Translations under genes and position numbers: made by a program
In this document: positions 51,174-59,872 of the stretch, piece after piece
Numbering within the stretch: the first letter of the stretch is position 1
Layout of the letters: every line of letters begins with the position of its first letter
From: Austwickia sp.
Lineage (GTDB): Bacteria > Actinomycetota > Actinomycetes > Actinomycetales > Dermatophilaceae
Reading direction: 5' to 3'
NCBI GenBank assembly: GCA_016711265.1
Contig: JADJTI010000006.1
Location: 620,001 to 684,000, forward strand
Length of the DNA stretch: 64,000 nucleotides
Notes under the pieces: generated by a model
Databases searched by the model: none
Seen by the model: only the letters and a program-made list of their open reading frames with translations
What the model was told of the DNA's origin: nothing

Positions 51174-52001
51174 ATGCGGGTCGCTCTGCTGCAGCTGGAG
51201 GCTTCCGGGGAGCTCGCGGATCGCCGCCGCCGCGCGTCGTCCGCGATTCGGCAGGCCGCCGACGATGGGGCCGACCTCATCGTCCTCCCAGAACTGTGGT
51301 CGGTCGGCGCGTTCGAGGCCGGGGCGTGGCGAGAACGCGCTGAATCGGTCGACGGCCCCACCGCCGACTGGGCGGCCGAGGCCGCCCGGGACGCCGGCGT
51401 CGTGCTGCACGCCGGGTCCATCATCGAACGCGGCGACCAGCCGCCGCCGCACGGATCACCTGCGCTGTACAACACCTCGCTGGTGTTCGGCCCCGACGGC
51501 AGGCGACTGGCGACGTACCGGAAGATCCACCGGTTCGGGGCGGGCGGGCCCGAGCGCGAGCTGCTGGAGGCCGGCGAGCAGGTCGTGGTGGTGCCGCTGC
51601 CGCTGCCGCCGGATGCACCCGGGACGACCCGGGCCGGCCTAGCCACCTGCTACGACCTGCGCTTCCCGGAGCTGTTCCGGGCGCAGAGCAGCGACACCGA
51701 CACCGGACGCGCGCAGGTTCTGCTGCTGGTCGCTTCCTGGCGCCGGGACGCGGCTTCAGCGTGGCGGCTGCTGACCAGGGCCAGGGCGGTGGAGAACCAG
51801 GCGGTGGTCATCGCCTGCGGCGCCGCCGGAGTGAGCGGCCGGCAAGCGCTGGCCGGTGGGTCGATCGTCGTCGACGCGCGGGGACAGGTCCTAGCCGAAG
51901 CACGCACCGACCCCCAGACCCTGCTCGTCGATGTCGACCTGAGCTCGGTCGATACGATCCGACGAGAGTTCCCGGTCGGCGCCGACCGGCGGTTGTACTG
52001 A
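51174..52001 (+). CDS. Carbon-nitrogen hydrolase (nitrilase superfamily)
   Basis: A 275-residue cytoplasmic amidase-like enzyme with the Glu-Lys-Cys triad: E40 in IVLPELW, K117 in TYRKIHRFG and C159 in GLATCYDLRFPELFR. RARAVENQAVVIAC and the C-terminal VDVDLSSVDTIRREFPV also fit. It resembles the omega-amidase/Nit branch; the substrate is not certain. The ATG at 51174 is chosen because MRVALLQL is the usual family start; a GTG at 51153 is an alternative. It follows the CopD-CtaG gene by 27 bases in the same direction and is convergent with the LLM gene. Confidence 0.88.
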   Translation: MRVALLQLEASGELADRRRRASSAIRQAADDGADLIVLPELWSVGAFEAGAWRERAESVDGPTADWAAEAARDAGVVLHAGSIIERGDQPPPHGSPALYNTSLVFGPDGRRLATYRKIHRFGAGGPERELLEAGEQVVVVPLPLPPDAPGTTRAGLATCYDLRFPELFRAQSSDTDTGRAQVLLLVASWRRDAASAWRLLTRARAVENQAVVIACGAAGVSGRQALAGGSIVVDARGQVLAEARTDPQTLLVDVDLSSVDTIRREFPVGADRRLY

Positions 52002-52026
52002 CCCGTTGCACCTACCCGTTGCACCT
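52001..52026. repeat. 13-bp tandem duplication containing a stop codon
   Basis: ACCCGTTGCACCT occurs twice in direct succession (52001-52013 and 52014-52026). The stop of the LLM gene on the minus strand, TAG at 52027-52025, spans the end of the second unit. Confidence 0.85.
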
Positions 52027-53071
52027 ACCGGCCGGGCAGCCCCCACGCGCCGGCCAACAGCTCGTAGGAGCGTCGCCGCAGCACTGGGGACCAGAGGTAC
52101 GTCGAGACGATCATCTCATCGAGCTGATGCGCCGCCGCGAAGGCCTCCAGCTGGCAGACCACTCGTTCCGGCGTACCGATAGCTCGTGGTACGGGGAGAC
52201 CGTCGATTCCCAGCAACGGCTCGATCGGACCACCGATGTTGCGCAGGGCGGCGGGGTCCGGCGGTTGCAGCGGCCCCCGCCGTCCCAGCCGGATGCTCTC
52301 GGTGAGTGCGCGAGCCGTCGTCGCCAACAGGTCGGCCTCCTCATCGGTGGGGGCGCAGACGACGTTGACGCCCGCCATCACGGTGGGCCGGTCCACCTGA
52401 GCGGTTGCGGCGGTGGCGTCGAAATGCTCCCGGTAGTAGGCGAGCGCGTTGACCAGTTCCTTCGGTGCGAAATGCGAGGCGAAGGCGAAGGGCAGGCCGA
52501 GGTGGGCGGCCACGGAAGCGCCCCCGAGGGAAGAACCCAGCATCCATAGGGGTACGCCGGTGCCCTCGCCCGGCAGGGCCCGCACGGGGAGCTTTCCCGC
52601 GAAGGGTCCGCTGTCCGGGTCGCCGAGCAAGGCCACCAGCCAGGTCGCGTCCTGGGCGAAGGTGTCCAGTTCACCGGTGCCACGCCGCAAGGCCGAGGCG
52701 GTCACGGGGTCGGTCCCCGGAGCCCGGCCGAGCCCCAGGTCGATCCGGTCGCCGTACAGGGTGGCCAGGGTGCCGTAGTACTCAGCCACCATCAAGGGGG
52801 CGTGATTGGGCAGCATCACGCCACCGGAACCCAACCGGATGCGGCGGGTGTGATTGGCCAGGTGCGCCAGGATCACCGCGGTGGCCGACGCCATGAACGT
52901 ATCGCTGCCGTGGTGTTCGGCCACCCAGAACCGGGCGTACCCGCAGCGGTCGGCCCTGACCGCCAGCTCGGTGGCATCCCCCAAGGCTGCGGCGGCGTCC
53001 GAGCCGGCCGAGACGGGCGCCAGCTCCAGGACGGATAGCGGGATGCGGGTGGATGCGACGGGCTGGCTCAT
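52025..53071 (-). CDS. LLM-class flavin-dependent oxidoreductase
   Basis: A 348-residue luciferase-like monooxygenase, a TIM barrel using F420 or FMN. Characteristic blocks are LSVLELAPVSAGSDAAAALG, RFWVAEHHGSDTFMASATAV, IRLGSGGVMLPNHAPLMVAE, YGDRIDLGLGRAPGTD and PLWMLGSSLGGASVAAHLGL. The AEHH motif and the LGRAPGTD block are typical of the group first called alkanal monooxygenase-like. The substrate is unknown. The ATG at 53071 has TACAGT six bases upstream and no RBS. The gene stands downstream of a four-copy inverted repeat cluster. Confidence 0.92.
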   Translation of the reverse strand: MSQPVASTRIPLSVLELAPVSAGSDAAAALGDATELAVRADRCGYARFWVAEHHGSDTFMASATAVILAHLANHTRRIRLGSGGVMLPNHAPLMVAEYYGTLATLYGDRIDLGLGRAPGTDPVTASALRRGTGELDTFAQDATWLVALLGDPDSGPFAGKLPVRALPGEGTGVPLWMLGSSLGGASVAAHLGLPFAFASHFAPKELVNALAYYREHFDATAATAQVDRPTVMAGVNVVCAPTDEEADLLATTARALTESIRLGRRGPLQPPDPAALRNIGGPIEPLLGIDGLPVPRAIGTPERVVCQLEAFAAAHQLDEMIVSTYLWSPVLRRRSYELLAGAWGLPGR

Positions 53072-53177
53072 GCCTCGACTGTATTGAGTCGGGCATCCAC
53101 GGGCACCTTCGCGAATGCTCAACTCCGGGGGTGCCCGGTGGTGCTCGTAGGTTCCGCCGGTGGTGGCTTCATCGTGA

Positions 53178-53295
53178 CGAGACGTCGATTCCGCACCGCC
53201 TCTTTCAACGAGACGTCGATTCTGCACCTCCCACGGGCTTTTGAGGTGCGGAAATGACGTCTCGCCGTCGTCAGCGGTGCGGAATCGACGTCTCG
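53178..53295. repeat. Four-copy 22-bp inverted repeat cluster
   Basis: Copies at 53178-53199 and 53209-53230 read GAGACGTCGATTCCGCACC (with variation); copies at 53243-53264 and 53274-53295 are inverted. The outermost pair is a perfect 22-base inverted repeat and the inner pair differs at three positions. It can form a nested cruciform or RNA hairpin between the stop of the DMT gene and the LLM promoter. Confidence 0.9.
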
Positions 53296-53340
53296 CGGTG
53301 GGGGTGGGCGCGATTGCCGTTGATGATCGTGACGAGATCG

Positions 53341-54189
53341 CTAACCCGCCGGTACGGCGATCAGCAGGACTCCGACCAGGGCGAGGATGGTGCCCATCAC
53401 CTGAATCGGGCGCATCCGTTCATGAAGGATCACCGCGGCCAGCGCCACCGTCACCACCGGGTACAACGCCGACAGCACCGCCGACACCGACAGCAGTGCC
53501 ATCGTCGTCGCCACCCCGATGAGCAGGTTGGCGCCGATGTCGGCGAGCCCGAGGGCGGCCAGGGCCGGCAGCTCGCGGGGGCGGATGCCGCCGACGGAGC
53601 GGGTCACCAGAGCGAGGATGGCGAACCCCGTCACGCTGGTGGCGCGCATCCCGGTCATCGTCATCAGCGGCGAGTACGCCGACCCGCGGGCGATGGCCAG
53701 CAGCGCCAGGCCGAAACCCACGGCAGCCGCCACGGCGAACCACACGGCTTGCGATTTGACGTGGTGCTCGCCGCGCAGTTCTGGGCCGGAGGCCAACACG
53801 GCCCCGACCAGAGCCAGCACCAGACCGGCCAGTTGGACACCCGCGGGCTGTTCACCCCCCGCGAGGCCGACGATGACGGGCAGCGCCACGCCCAGGGCGC
53901 TGATCGGGGACACCACCCCCACGGTGCCGTAGGCCAGGGCCCGATAGAAGCAGGTCAGCCCGGTGGCACCGGCGACACCGGCCAGGATCGACCAGGGCAG
54001 CCAGTGCGCGTTGCCCGGGAGACCGACCACGGCGACGATCACCACGAGCGCCACCAGCGAGCAGGCCTGGGAGACCCCGACGACCGCGACCGCCGGTCGA
54101 CGCCGAGACAGCATGCCGCCGGCGAAGTCGGCGACGCCGTAGGCGAGGGCTGAAGCCAGGGCGAGCAGGGGGCCGGCGAGAGTCGTCAT
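53341..54189 (-). CDS. EamA/DMT-family membrane transporter
   Basis: A 282-residue protein with ten hydrophobic segments in two EamA repeats. The first begins GPLLALASALAYGVADFAGG and has YRALAYGTVGVVSPISALG. The second has IGVATTMALLSVSAVLSALYPVVT (read in two parts) and VILHERMRPIQVMGTILALVG, the usual final block. It probably exports small metabolites. The ATG at 54189 has TAGCCT eight bases upstream and no RBS. It lies upstream of the inverted repeat cluster, which may end its transcript. Confidence 0.88.
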   Translation of the reverse strand: MTTLAGPLLALASALAYGVADFAGGMLSRRRPAVAVVGVSQACSLVALVVIVAVVGLPGNAHWLPWSILAGVAGATGLTCFYRALAYGTVGVVSPISALGVALPVIVGLAGGEQPAGVQLAGLVLALVGAVLASGPELRGEHHVKSQAVWFAVAAAVGFGLALLAIARGSAYSPLMTMTGMRATSVTGFAILALVTRSVGGIRPRELPALAALGLADIGANLLIGVATTMALLSVSAVLSALYPVVTVALAAVILHERMRPIQVMGTILALVGVLLIAVPAG

Positions 54190-54486
54190 CGTGGGCCAGG
54201 CTAGGCCCGTTTCTCTGGACGGGCCGATGCTGCCCCGATGGTGGAGCACGCCGTGCAGCCTGACGGCCGAAACGCGGTCTGGCTGGTGGGGCGGGGACGC
54301 AGCGCGCTCCGGCGGATGCCGCGCGGCAGGTCAACGTGACCGGATGCCCCAGGTGAGGCATCCTAGTTACGTCAGCTCCAGGAGAGGGGTCGACGCCAGG
54401 TGACCGGTGGGATTGCGCTGCGCTCAGCAATGGGCCCGAGTCCTGACGATCCTGGGTTGACGTAGTACTTCGAATCAGGAGGCGCT
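54190..54486. other. Intergenic region between the DMT and DUF6458 genes
   Basis: No gene is seen. A perfect GGATGCC-CCAGGTGA-GGCATCC inverted repeat (54342-54363) is followed at once by TAGTTA, a possible -10, about 120 bases before the DUF6458 start. TTGACG lies at about 54456. Confidence 0.4.
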
Positions 54487-54756
54487 GTGAGCGCTGGCTT
54501 CGGGATTTTTCTCATCGCTGTGGGTGCAATCCTCAGCTTCGCTGTCCAGGACCGCGTCTCCGGAGTCGACCTGAGAATGATCGGGTACATCCTGATGGGC
54601 GCCGGCCTGGTGACCCTTCTCCTGTCGCTCTTCCTGTCCCAGCGTCGACAGACCACGGTGACGGCCCGGCGGGACATCGTCACCCCGGACGGTGGCCGTC
54701 AGAGCGTGGTCGAGCAGGAGCACCCGCCGCTGAACCCGGGCGACCCCCGAGTCTGA
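54487..54756 (+). CDS. DUF6458 small membrane protein
   Basis: An 89-residue protein with two membrane segments (GFGIFLIAVGAILSFAV and MIGYILMGAGLVTLLLSLF) joined by a short loop VQDRVSGVDLR, then a basic and polar tail. This is the standard layout of DUF6458, a small actinobacterial family of unknown role. The GTG start has AGGAGG four to five bases upstream. It is convergent with the SGNH-like gene, seven bases away. Confidence 0.85.
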   Translation: MSAGFGIFLIAVGAILSFAVQDRVSGVDLRMIGYILMGAGLVTLLLSLFLSQRRQTTVTARRDIVTPDGGRQSVVEQEHPPLNPGDPRV

Positions 54757-54763
54757 CCCGGCT

Positions 54764-55573
54764 CTACTGGGCGGCCTCATTGACCGTGGCGACGAACGCC
54801 TCCGCGACGACCTGAGCGCCCTTCCGATTCAGGTGGGCGCCGTCGGAGGCGTACCCGGCCTGCAGCTGTTCATACGGGAACCCCAGGGTGCTTCCGGTCG
54901 CACGTGAGCCGTCCGGGCTGCGGGACTCGACCTCGGCGATGTCGAAGACGACCTTGTCACGTAACTCCCGGCGGACCAGGGAGTTGAACTGGGTACGCAG
55001 GTTGTTGCGGTAGCCGTCGGTCGTCCTCAACGGCACGGTGGTGTAGATGAATGTGACCTTCGGGAAGTCGCGCTCGAGGGCAGTCATCGTGCGCCGGTAG
55101 TGCTCGAAGACGTCGCGGGGATCGGTACGGCGACCGAAGTCGACATAGCAGAGCTTCATCAGGGCGACGTCAACGTGGTCGGCCATCCCGGCGCGCATGA
55201 GCGCGTCGAACGCGGCGAATTTGCTGGCCGGGTTGCCGTTGCGACCGATCTGGGCGTGGATGAGCCGTCCGCCCGCGCCCTGAGTGACCTCTGCCGCGGT
55301 GCTGATCTTCTGGACCGGGGGTCTGGGTGTGCCGGAGTCGTCGAACAATCGGGCCAGTCCCCCCAGGATGTTGTCGCCGACCGACTGGTGGCCGAAGAAC
55401 ACCCGGGTCCCGCGCAGCGCCGCCAGATCCGTCTGACGGCCCGTGGGGGAGGTCGGGGAGGCGTACTCGACGGCGCGCTGCTTGAGTGTCAGGTAGAGGC
55501 CGCCGACGGCGATCGCACCCACGGCCACCACGGTGACGATGGCGGTGACCAGAAGCTTCTTCCACCGTGACAT
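54764..55573 (-). CDS. Membrane-anchored SGNH-hydrolase-like protein
   Basis: A 269-residue protein with one N-terminal membrane anchor (KKLLVTAIVTVVAVGAIAVG) and an extracytoplasmic domain. The domain has RVFFGHQSVGDNILGGLARL where SGNH enzymes have their GDS serine block, VDVALMKLCYVDFG, VTFIYTTVPLRT, and the end block SDGAHLNRKGAQVVAEAF with the catalytic Asp-x-x-His. The serine context GHQSVG is unusual. It may be an esterase or O-acetyl transferase/hydrolase of surface polymers; the target is unknown. The ATG at 55573 has GGAGGG at about six bases. Confidence 0.72.
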   Translation of the reverse strand: MSRWKKLLVTAIVTVVAVGAIAVGGLYLTLKQRAVEYASPTSPTGRQTDLAALRGTRVFFGHQSVGDNILGGLARLFDDSGTPRPPVQKISTAAEVTQGAGGRLIHAQIGRNGNPASKFAAFDALMRAGMADHVDVALMKLCYVDFGRRTDPRDVFEHYRRTMTALERDFPKVTFIYTTVPLRTTDGYRNNLRTQFNSLVRRELRDKVVFDIAEVESRSPDGSRATGSTLGFPYEQLQAGYASDGAHLNRKGAQVVAEAFVATVNEAAQ

Positions 55574-55712
55574 GGATGCCCTCCTTCGGGCCCGACCCCC
55601 GGTGCCCACTGGCTCCCAGATTACTGAACGATCGACCGGGAATAGCCCGTGATGCGGATTTCAGCCGGCCGTGAGCCGTTGAGAGCAGTCGGCGGGCGCG
55701 ATGCCCAGAAGG

Positions 55713-55750
55713 CCGAACACCGGGCCGGAGGAGCCCGGCCCGGTGTTCGG
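55713..55750 (-). terminator. Perfect 16-bp hairpin after the acyl-CoA dehydrogenase gene
   Basis: CCGAACACCGGGCCGG (55713-55728) pairs with CCGGCCCGGTGTTCGG (55735-55750) around a six-base loop, 20 bases after the stop. No U-run follows. Confidence 0.8.
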
Positions 55751-55769
55751 ATGAGCGCACCCTCGGTGC

Positions 55770-57638
55770 TTAGAAGGCCGCCTCCGGGATCTCCATCAGC
55801 GAGTTGTCGATCAGCTGGGCCACGGCCACCTCACCGGCCAGCTTGGGCAGCACGTTGCGCGCGAAGAAGCGCGCTGCGGCCACCTTGCCTTGATAGAAGC
55901 TCGTCTCCGACGCCGACAGCCCACCCTTGGCCAGGGCCGCCTGCGCGACCTCCGCCTGCCGGAGCAGCAGCCAGCCGATGACCACGTCACCGGAGCAGAG
56001 CAGCAGCCGCGAGGTGTTCTGGCCGACCTTGTACAGGTTCGCCAGGTCGCCACCCTCGGCCCGCGGGTCCGACTTCATGAGCGTCTCGACCATGGGGCCG
56101 AGGATGCTCTGCAGGTCTTCCATGGCCTTCCCGAGCAGCGCGCGCTCCTCGGTCAGGTCGCCGCCTTCACCCCGGGCGAACTGGTCGATCTGGTCGGCCA
56201 GCCAGCCGATGGCCCGGCCCTTGTTGCGGATGATCTTGCGGAAGAAGAAGTCCTGACCCTGGATCGCCGTGGTGCCCTCGTAGAGGGTGTCGATCTTGGC
56301 GTCGCGGACGTACTGCTCGATGGGGTAATCCTGGAGGAAGCCGGACCCGCCGTAGGTCTGCAGCGACTCCGAACCGAGCAGCACCCAGGCCTTCTCCGAG
56401 CCGAACCCCTTGACGATCGGCAGCAGCAGGTCATTGATCTGCGCGGCCATCCCGGCCTCGCTCTTGGGCTCGGGGTCGGCCCCGTCGTGGGACTTGTGGT
56501 ACTGGTCCACGGTGTCCTGGAAGGTCGCGGTGAAGAACACCAGCGCGCGCATCCCCTCGGCGTACGCCTTCTGCAGCATCAGCGAACGACGCACGTCGGG
56601 GTGCTTGATGATCGTGACGCGCGGCGCGTTCTTGTCCGCGGACTGCGTCAGGTCGGCGCCCTGTACCCGCTCCTTGGCGTACTCCAGAGCATTGAGGTAC
56701 GCCGTGGACAGCGTCGAGATCGCCTTGGTGCCGACCATCATCCGGGCGTACTCGATGATCCGGAACATCTGGGCCGTGCCGTCGTGGACGTCGCCCACGA
56801 GGGTGCCGACGGCCGGTTCCTTTTCGCCGAACCGCACCTCGCAGGTGGTCGAGACCTTCAGGCCCATCTTGTGCTCGACGTTGGTGACATAGGCGCCGTT
56901 GCGCTCACCCGGGTCGCCGGTCTCGGGGTCGAAGTGGAACTTGGGTACGACGAACAGGCTCAGCCCCTTCGTGCCCGCCGAGGCGCCCTCGGGGCGGGCG
57001 AGCACGAGGTGGATGATGTTCTCCGACATGTCGTGCTCGGCCGAGGTGATGAACCGCTTGACCCCCTGGATGTGCCAGGTGCCGTCGGGCTGTTCGATCG
57101 CCTTCGTGCGCCCGGCGCCGAAGTCCGAACCGGCGTCCGGCTCGGTGAGAACCATGGTCGAGCCCCATTGCCGCTCCACCATGTGGCCGGCGACCTTCTT
57201 CTGCGCCTCGTTACCGAGTTCATACAGCACGCGGGCGAATCCGAACCCGGCCGAATACATGTAGATAGCGGGGTTGGCGCCGAGAACCATCTCGGCGGCC
57301 GCCCATTGCAGGCTCGGAGGCACGACCTGGCCGCCGAGTTCACCGGGCACCGACAACATGCCCCAACCAGCGTCGCAGTACGCCTTGTACGACTTCTTGA
57401 AGGACTCCGGCATGGTGACCGAGTTGGTGTCGGGGTCGAAGATCGGCGGATTGCGGTCGGCGTCGATGAAGCTGTCGGCGAGTTCGTTCTCGGCCAGGCG
57501 GGCGACTTCGCGCAGGATCTCCCGGCCCGTCTCCTCGTCGATTTCCTCGTACGCCCCCTGGCCGAGGATCTCCTGGCGACCCAGCATCTCGAAGAGGATG
57601 AACTCCAGGTCTCGAAGGTTGCTCTTGTAGTGGCCCAT
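55770..57638 (-). CDS. Acyl-CoA dehydrogenase with C-terminal extension (FadE type)
   Basis: A 622-residue FAD enzyme of fatty acid beta-oxidation. It starts with the acyl-CoA dehydrogenase N-terminal block GHYKSNLRDLEFILFEMLG seen in long FadE proteins. The flavin/substrate block MVLTEPDAGSDFGAGRTKAI, EHKMGLKVSTTCEVRF, and the catalytic glutamate region IDTLYEGTTAIQGQDFFFRK follow. The last about 150 residues form an extra helical domain as in VLCAD-like members. The ATG at 57638 has GGGAGG upstream. No electron-transfer flavoprotein gene is near. Confidence 0.94.
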   Translation of the reverse strand: MGHYKSNLRDLEFILFEMLGRQEILGQGAYEEIDEETGREILREVARLAENELADSFIDADRNPPIFDPDTNSVTMPESFKKSYKAYCDAGWGMLSVPGELGGQVVPPSLQWAAAEMVLGANPAIYMYSAGFGFARVLYELGNEAQKKVAGHMVERQWGSTMVLTEPDAGSDFGAGRTKAIEQPDGTWHIQGVKRFITSAEHDMSENIIHLVLARPEGASAGTKGLSLFVVPKFHFDPETGDPGERNGAYVTNVEHKMGLKVSTTCEVRFGEKEPAVGTLVGDVHDGTAQMFRIIEYARMMVGTKAISTLSTAYLNALEYAKERVQGADLTQSADKNAPRVTIIKHPDVRRSLMLQKAYAEGMRALVFFTATFQDTVDQYHKSHDGADPEPKSEAGMAAQINDLLLPIVKGFGSEKAWVLLGSESLQTYGGSGFLQDYPIEQYVRDAKIDTLYEGTTAIQGQDFFFRKIIRNKGRAIGWLADQIDQFARGEGGDLTEERALLGKAMEDLQSILGPMVETLMKSDPRAEGGDLANLYKVGQNTSRLLLCSGDVVIGWLLLRQAEVAQAALAKGGLSASETSFYQGKVAAARFFARNVLPKLAGEVAVAQLIDNSLMEIPEAAF

Positions 57639-58033
57639 TCGGCCGGCCTCCCTGATGTGAGCTGTGAAGCGGTGTGAGCGGGTTGTCGTGCGTGGTCGGG
57701 CCACGGACACCGGGGTGCCCTCGCGTGGTTACCCGTGAGTAACTCAGGATGCTTGGCATTTGTTCCGAGGGCAAGTGACGCGTGCCATGCGTCCCCGGAC
57801 AGGCCGCCCCTGCGCCCAGTTTCCCCGGCTCCGCCCCCGTTGCGGGCCGGGCGTGCAGGCGAATCTCGTCACGTCGCCGGCCCGGGCCGGCGCAGCTGCA
57901 CACCGAGCGACCGCGGGCCGCGGATCGCGACCGGCCCGGGTCGATCACGAGGTCAGGGCGCGTTTGTTACCTTCGCCAGCTACCCTGACCTGACTTCGGT
58001 CGAACGAGTCGGCCGCGAAACCACGGAGATTCG
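57639..58033. other. Divergent intergenic region, no gene seen
   Basis: About 395 bases between the acyl-CoA dehydrogenase and CYTH-CHAD genes. Some forward frames are open but look random. TACCCT at about 57980 and GTTACC words may be promoter parts. Confidence 0.4.
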
Positions 58034-59581
58034 TTGGCAGCCCAGGATCGTCAGGTCGAGACGGAGCGCAAGTTCGATGTGCCGCGGCGGTGGTCCTTTC
58101 CGCCCATGACGGCGGTGGCGGACGTGGCCGTCGTGGAGCCGCCCAAGCGTTTCACGCAGACCGCGACCTACCTGGACACCCCCGAGCTCACTCTGCTGCG
58201 TGCCAAGCGCACGCTGCGACGTCGTACCGGGGGAAGCGATGCCGGATGGCACCTGAAGCAGCCGCGCAGTGGCGACGAACGCCTGGAGATCCGCGAGCCC
58301 CTCGGTCGCTCTTCAGCCCGGGTGCCGGCCGCCCTGCGCGCCGAGGTGGCGCAGGTGTTGGGCAACCGTCCGCTGGTGCCGATCGCGGTGTTGCGCACCC
58401 GCCGCACCGAACGACGACTCCTCGCCGCGGATGGCACCGCGCTCGTGGTGATCGCCGATGACCAGGTCGAGGCCACCGTGCTACTGGGCGGGGAGCGCAT
58501 CCATCGCTGGCGTGAGGTCGAAGCAGAGCTGGTGGACGGGGATGCCGCGATCTTGGAGGAGGTCGCCCAGCGGCTCCTGAGTGCCGGACTGACGCCTGCG
58601 GCGGGCCCCTCCAAGGTGGGCCGGGCGATGGCCGAGGTGCTGACCGATTTGGCGCATCCCGGTCCCGCCACCGCCGGTGCTGTGGCGCTGGACTACGTGG
58701 CCGCCCAGGTCGGCGTCCTGCAGGCGCTGGAGCCGGCGGTTCGGGACGACCACCCGGACGCCGTCCACAAGGCCCGGGTGGCCACCCGGCGGCTACGCAG
58801 CGCCCTGCGGACCTTCCGACCACTGTTCGACCGGACGGTGACCGACCCCCTGCGAGAGGACGTCGCCTGGCTGACCGGCGTCCTGGGCGCGCCGCGGGAT
58901 GCCGAAGTGATGCGTGACCGGCTGCTGGGTGTGGCCGACGGGCTGGAGCCCGAGCTGGTGGTGGGGCCCGTGCTGGCCAGGTTGCACCAGACCCTGGGTG
59001 GCGAGCACGCTCGGGCCCACGCCGCGCTGGTGACCGCCCTCGACGGGCGCCGGTACGAGCGGCTGATGGCCGACTTGGTCGAGGTGCTGGTGCGGCCCCC
59101 GTTCGTGGCGGCCGCTGCCGGGCCGGCCGCTCGCCAGCTGCCGGGTCTGGTGGCCAAGGAGTCCAAGGGCGTTCTGAAAACCGCGAACGTTGCCGCCACC
59201 AGTGAGGATGCCGAAGAACGCGACGAGGCCATCCACGACATCCGCAAGCGCGCCAAGGCCGCCCGGTACGCCGCGGAGGCCGCCGGTTCGGTGGTCGGCG
59301 CGCGCGCGGACCGGCTCGCGTCCGCGTGGACCGATCTGCAGGAGGCCCTGGGGGACTACCAGGACAGCGTGGTGGCCCGCGAGGTGATCATGCGGATCTG
59401 CGGCGAGGCTCGGACGGCGGGGGAGGAGACCTTCAGCTACGGGGTTCTGGCCGAGCGCGAGACCGCCGTGGCCCGCGCGGTGCGTGACCAGTACGCCGGG
59501 ATGCTCGCCAAGGCGCTCAAAGCCGCCCGACGGGTGGAGACCGGCAGTGGCGCCAAGCGTTCCGCGTCCGCGAAGGGGTAG
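58034..59581 (+). CDS. CYTH and CHAD domain protein
   Basis: A 515-residue protein. The N-terminal CYTH domain (about 5-200) has the metal/triphosphate motif VETERKFDVP (ExExK) and WHLKQPRSGDERLEIREPLG. The CHAD domain (about 215-505) has the basic helices VHKARVATRRLRSALRTF and IHDIRKRAKAARYAAEAAG, which bind polyphosphate. CYTH enzymes act on inorganic triphosphate or thiamine triphosphate, so a role in polyphosphate metabolism is likely. It starts at a TTG at 58034. It is divergent from the acyl-CoA dehydrogenase gene with about 395 bases between. Confidence 0.9.
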   Translation: MAAQDRQVETERKFDVPRRWSFPPMTAVADVAVVEPPKRFTQTATYLDTPELTLLRAKRTLRRRTGGSDAGWHLKQPRSGDERLEIREPLGRSSARVPAALRAEVAQVLGNRPLVPIAVLRTRRTERRLLAADGTALVVIADDQVEATVLLGGERIHRWREVEAELVDGDAAILEEVAQRLLSAGLTPAAGPSKVGRAMAEVLTDLAHPGPATAGAVALDYVAAQVGVLQALEPAVRDDHPDAVHKARVATRRLRSALRTFRPLFDRTVTDPLREDVAWLTGVLGAPRDAEVMRDRLLGVADGLEPELVVGPVLARLHQTLGGEHARAHAALVTALDGRRYERLMADLVEVLVRPPFVAAAAGPAARQLPGLVAKESKGVLKTANVAATSEDAEERDEAIHDIRKRAKAARYAAEAAGSVVGARADRLASAWTDLQEALGDYQDSVVAREVIMRICGEARTAGEETFSYGVLAERETAVARAVRDQYAGMLAKALKAARRVETGSGAKRSASAKG

Positions 59582-59872
59582 CCGGAGGATGGTGCGCGCT
59601 GGTCGCCAGGCCGAGCTTCTCCCCCGCGTCGACGCAGAGCCAAAAGCATTGTCTGCCAATCTGATTCGGCTGGCCTAGCGGGTGTCGGACGTGCGGTGAT
59701 TAGCCTGCTTAAAGGTCTTTAGTCCGGTCCCGCCCGCACCGTCGATAGGTCGGGTAACATAGACACTTAGTCGGTCGTGTGCGATGCCGCGATCCATCTG
59801 GGGTACGGGGAGTCTCATTTTTTCTTGCCCCATTTGCATGACTAAATCGACACGAGCAGAGATGTGGTCGCC
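59582..59872. other. AT-richer leader before the serine acetyltransferase-like gene
   Basis: About 290 bases with lower GC in the second half. TAACAT near 59755 could be a -10. A TTTTTT run (59819-59824 region) follows GGGGTACGGGGAGTCTCA, which may be a weak terminator or leader structure. No known riboswitch is recognised. Confidence 0.4.
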
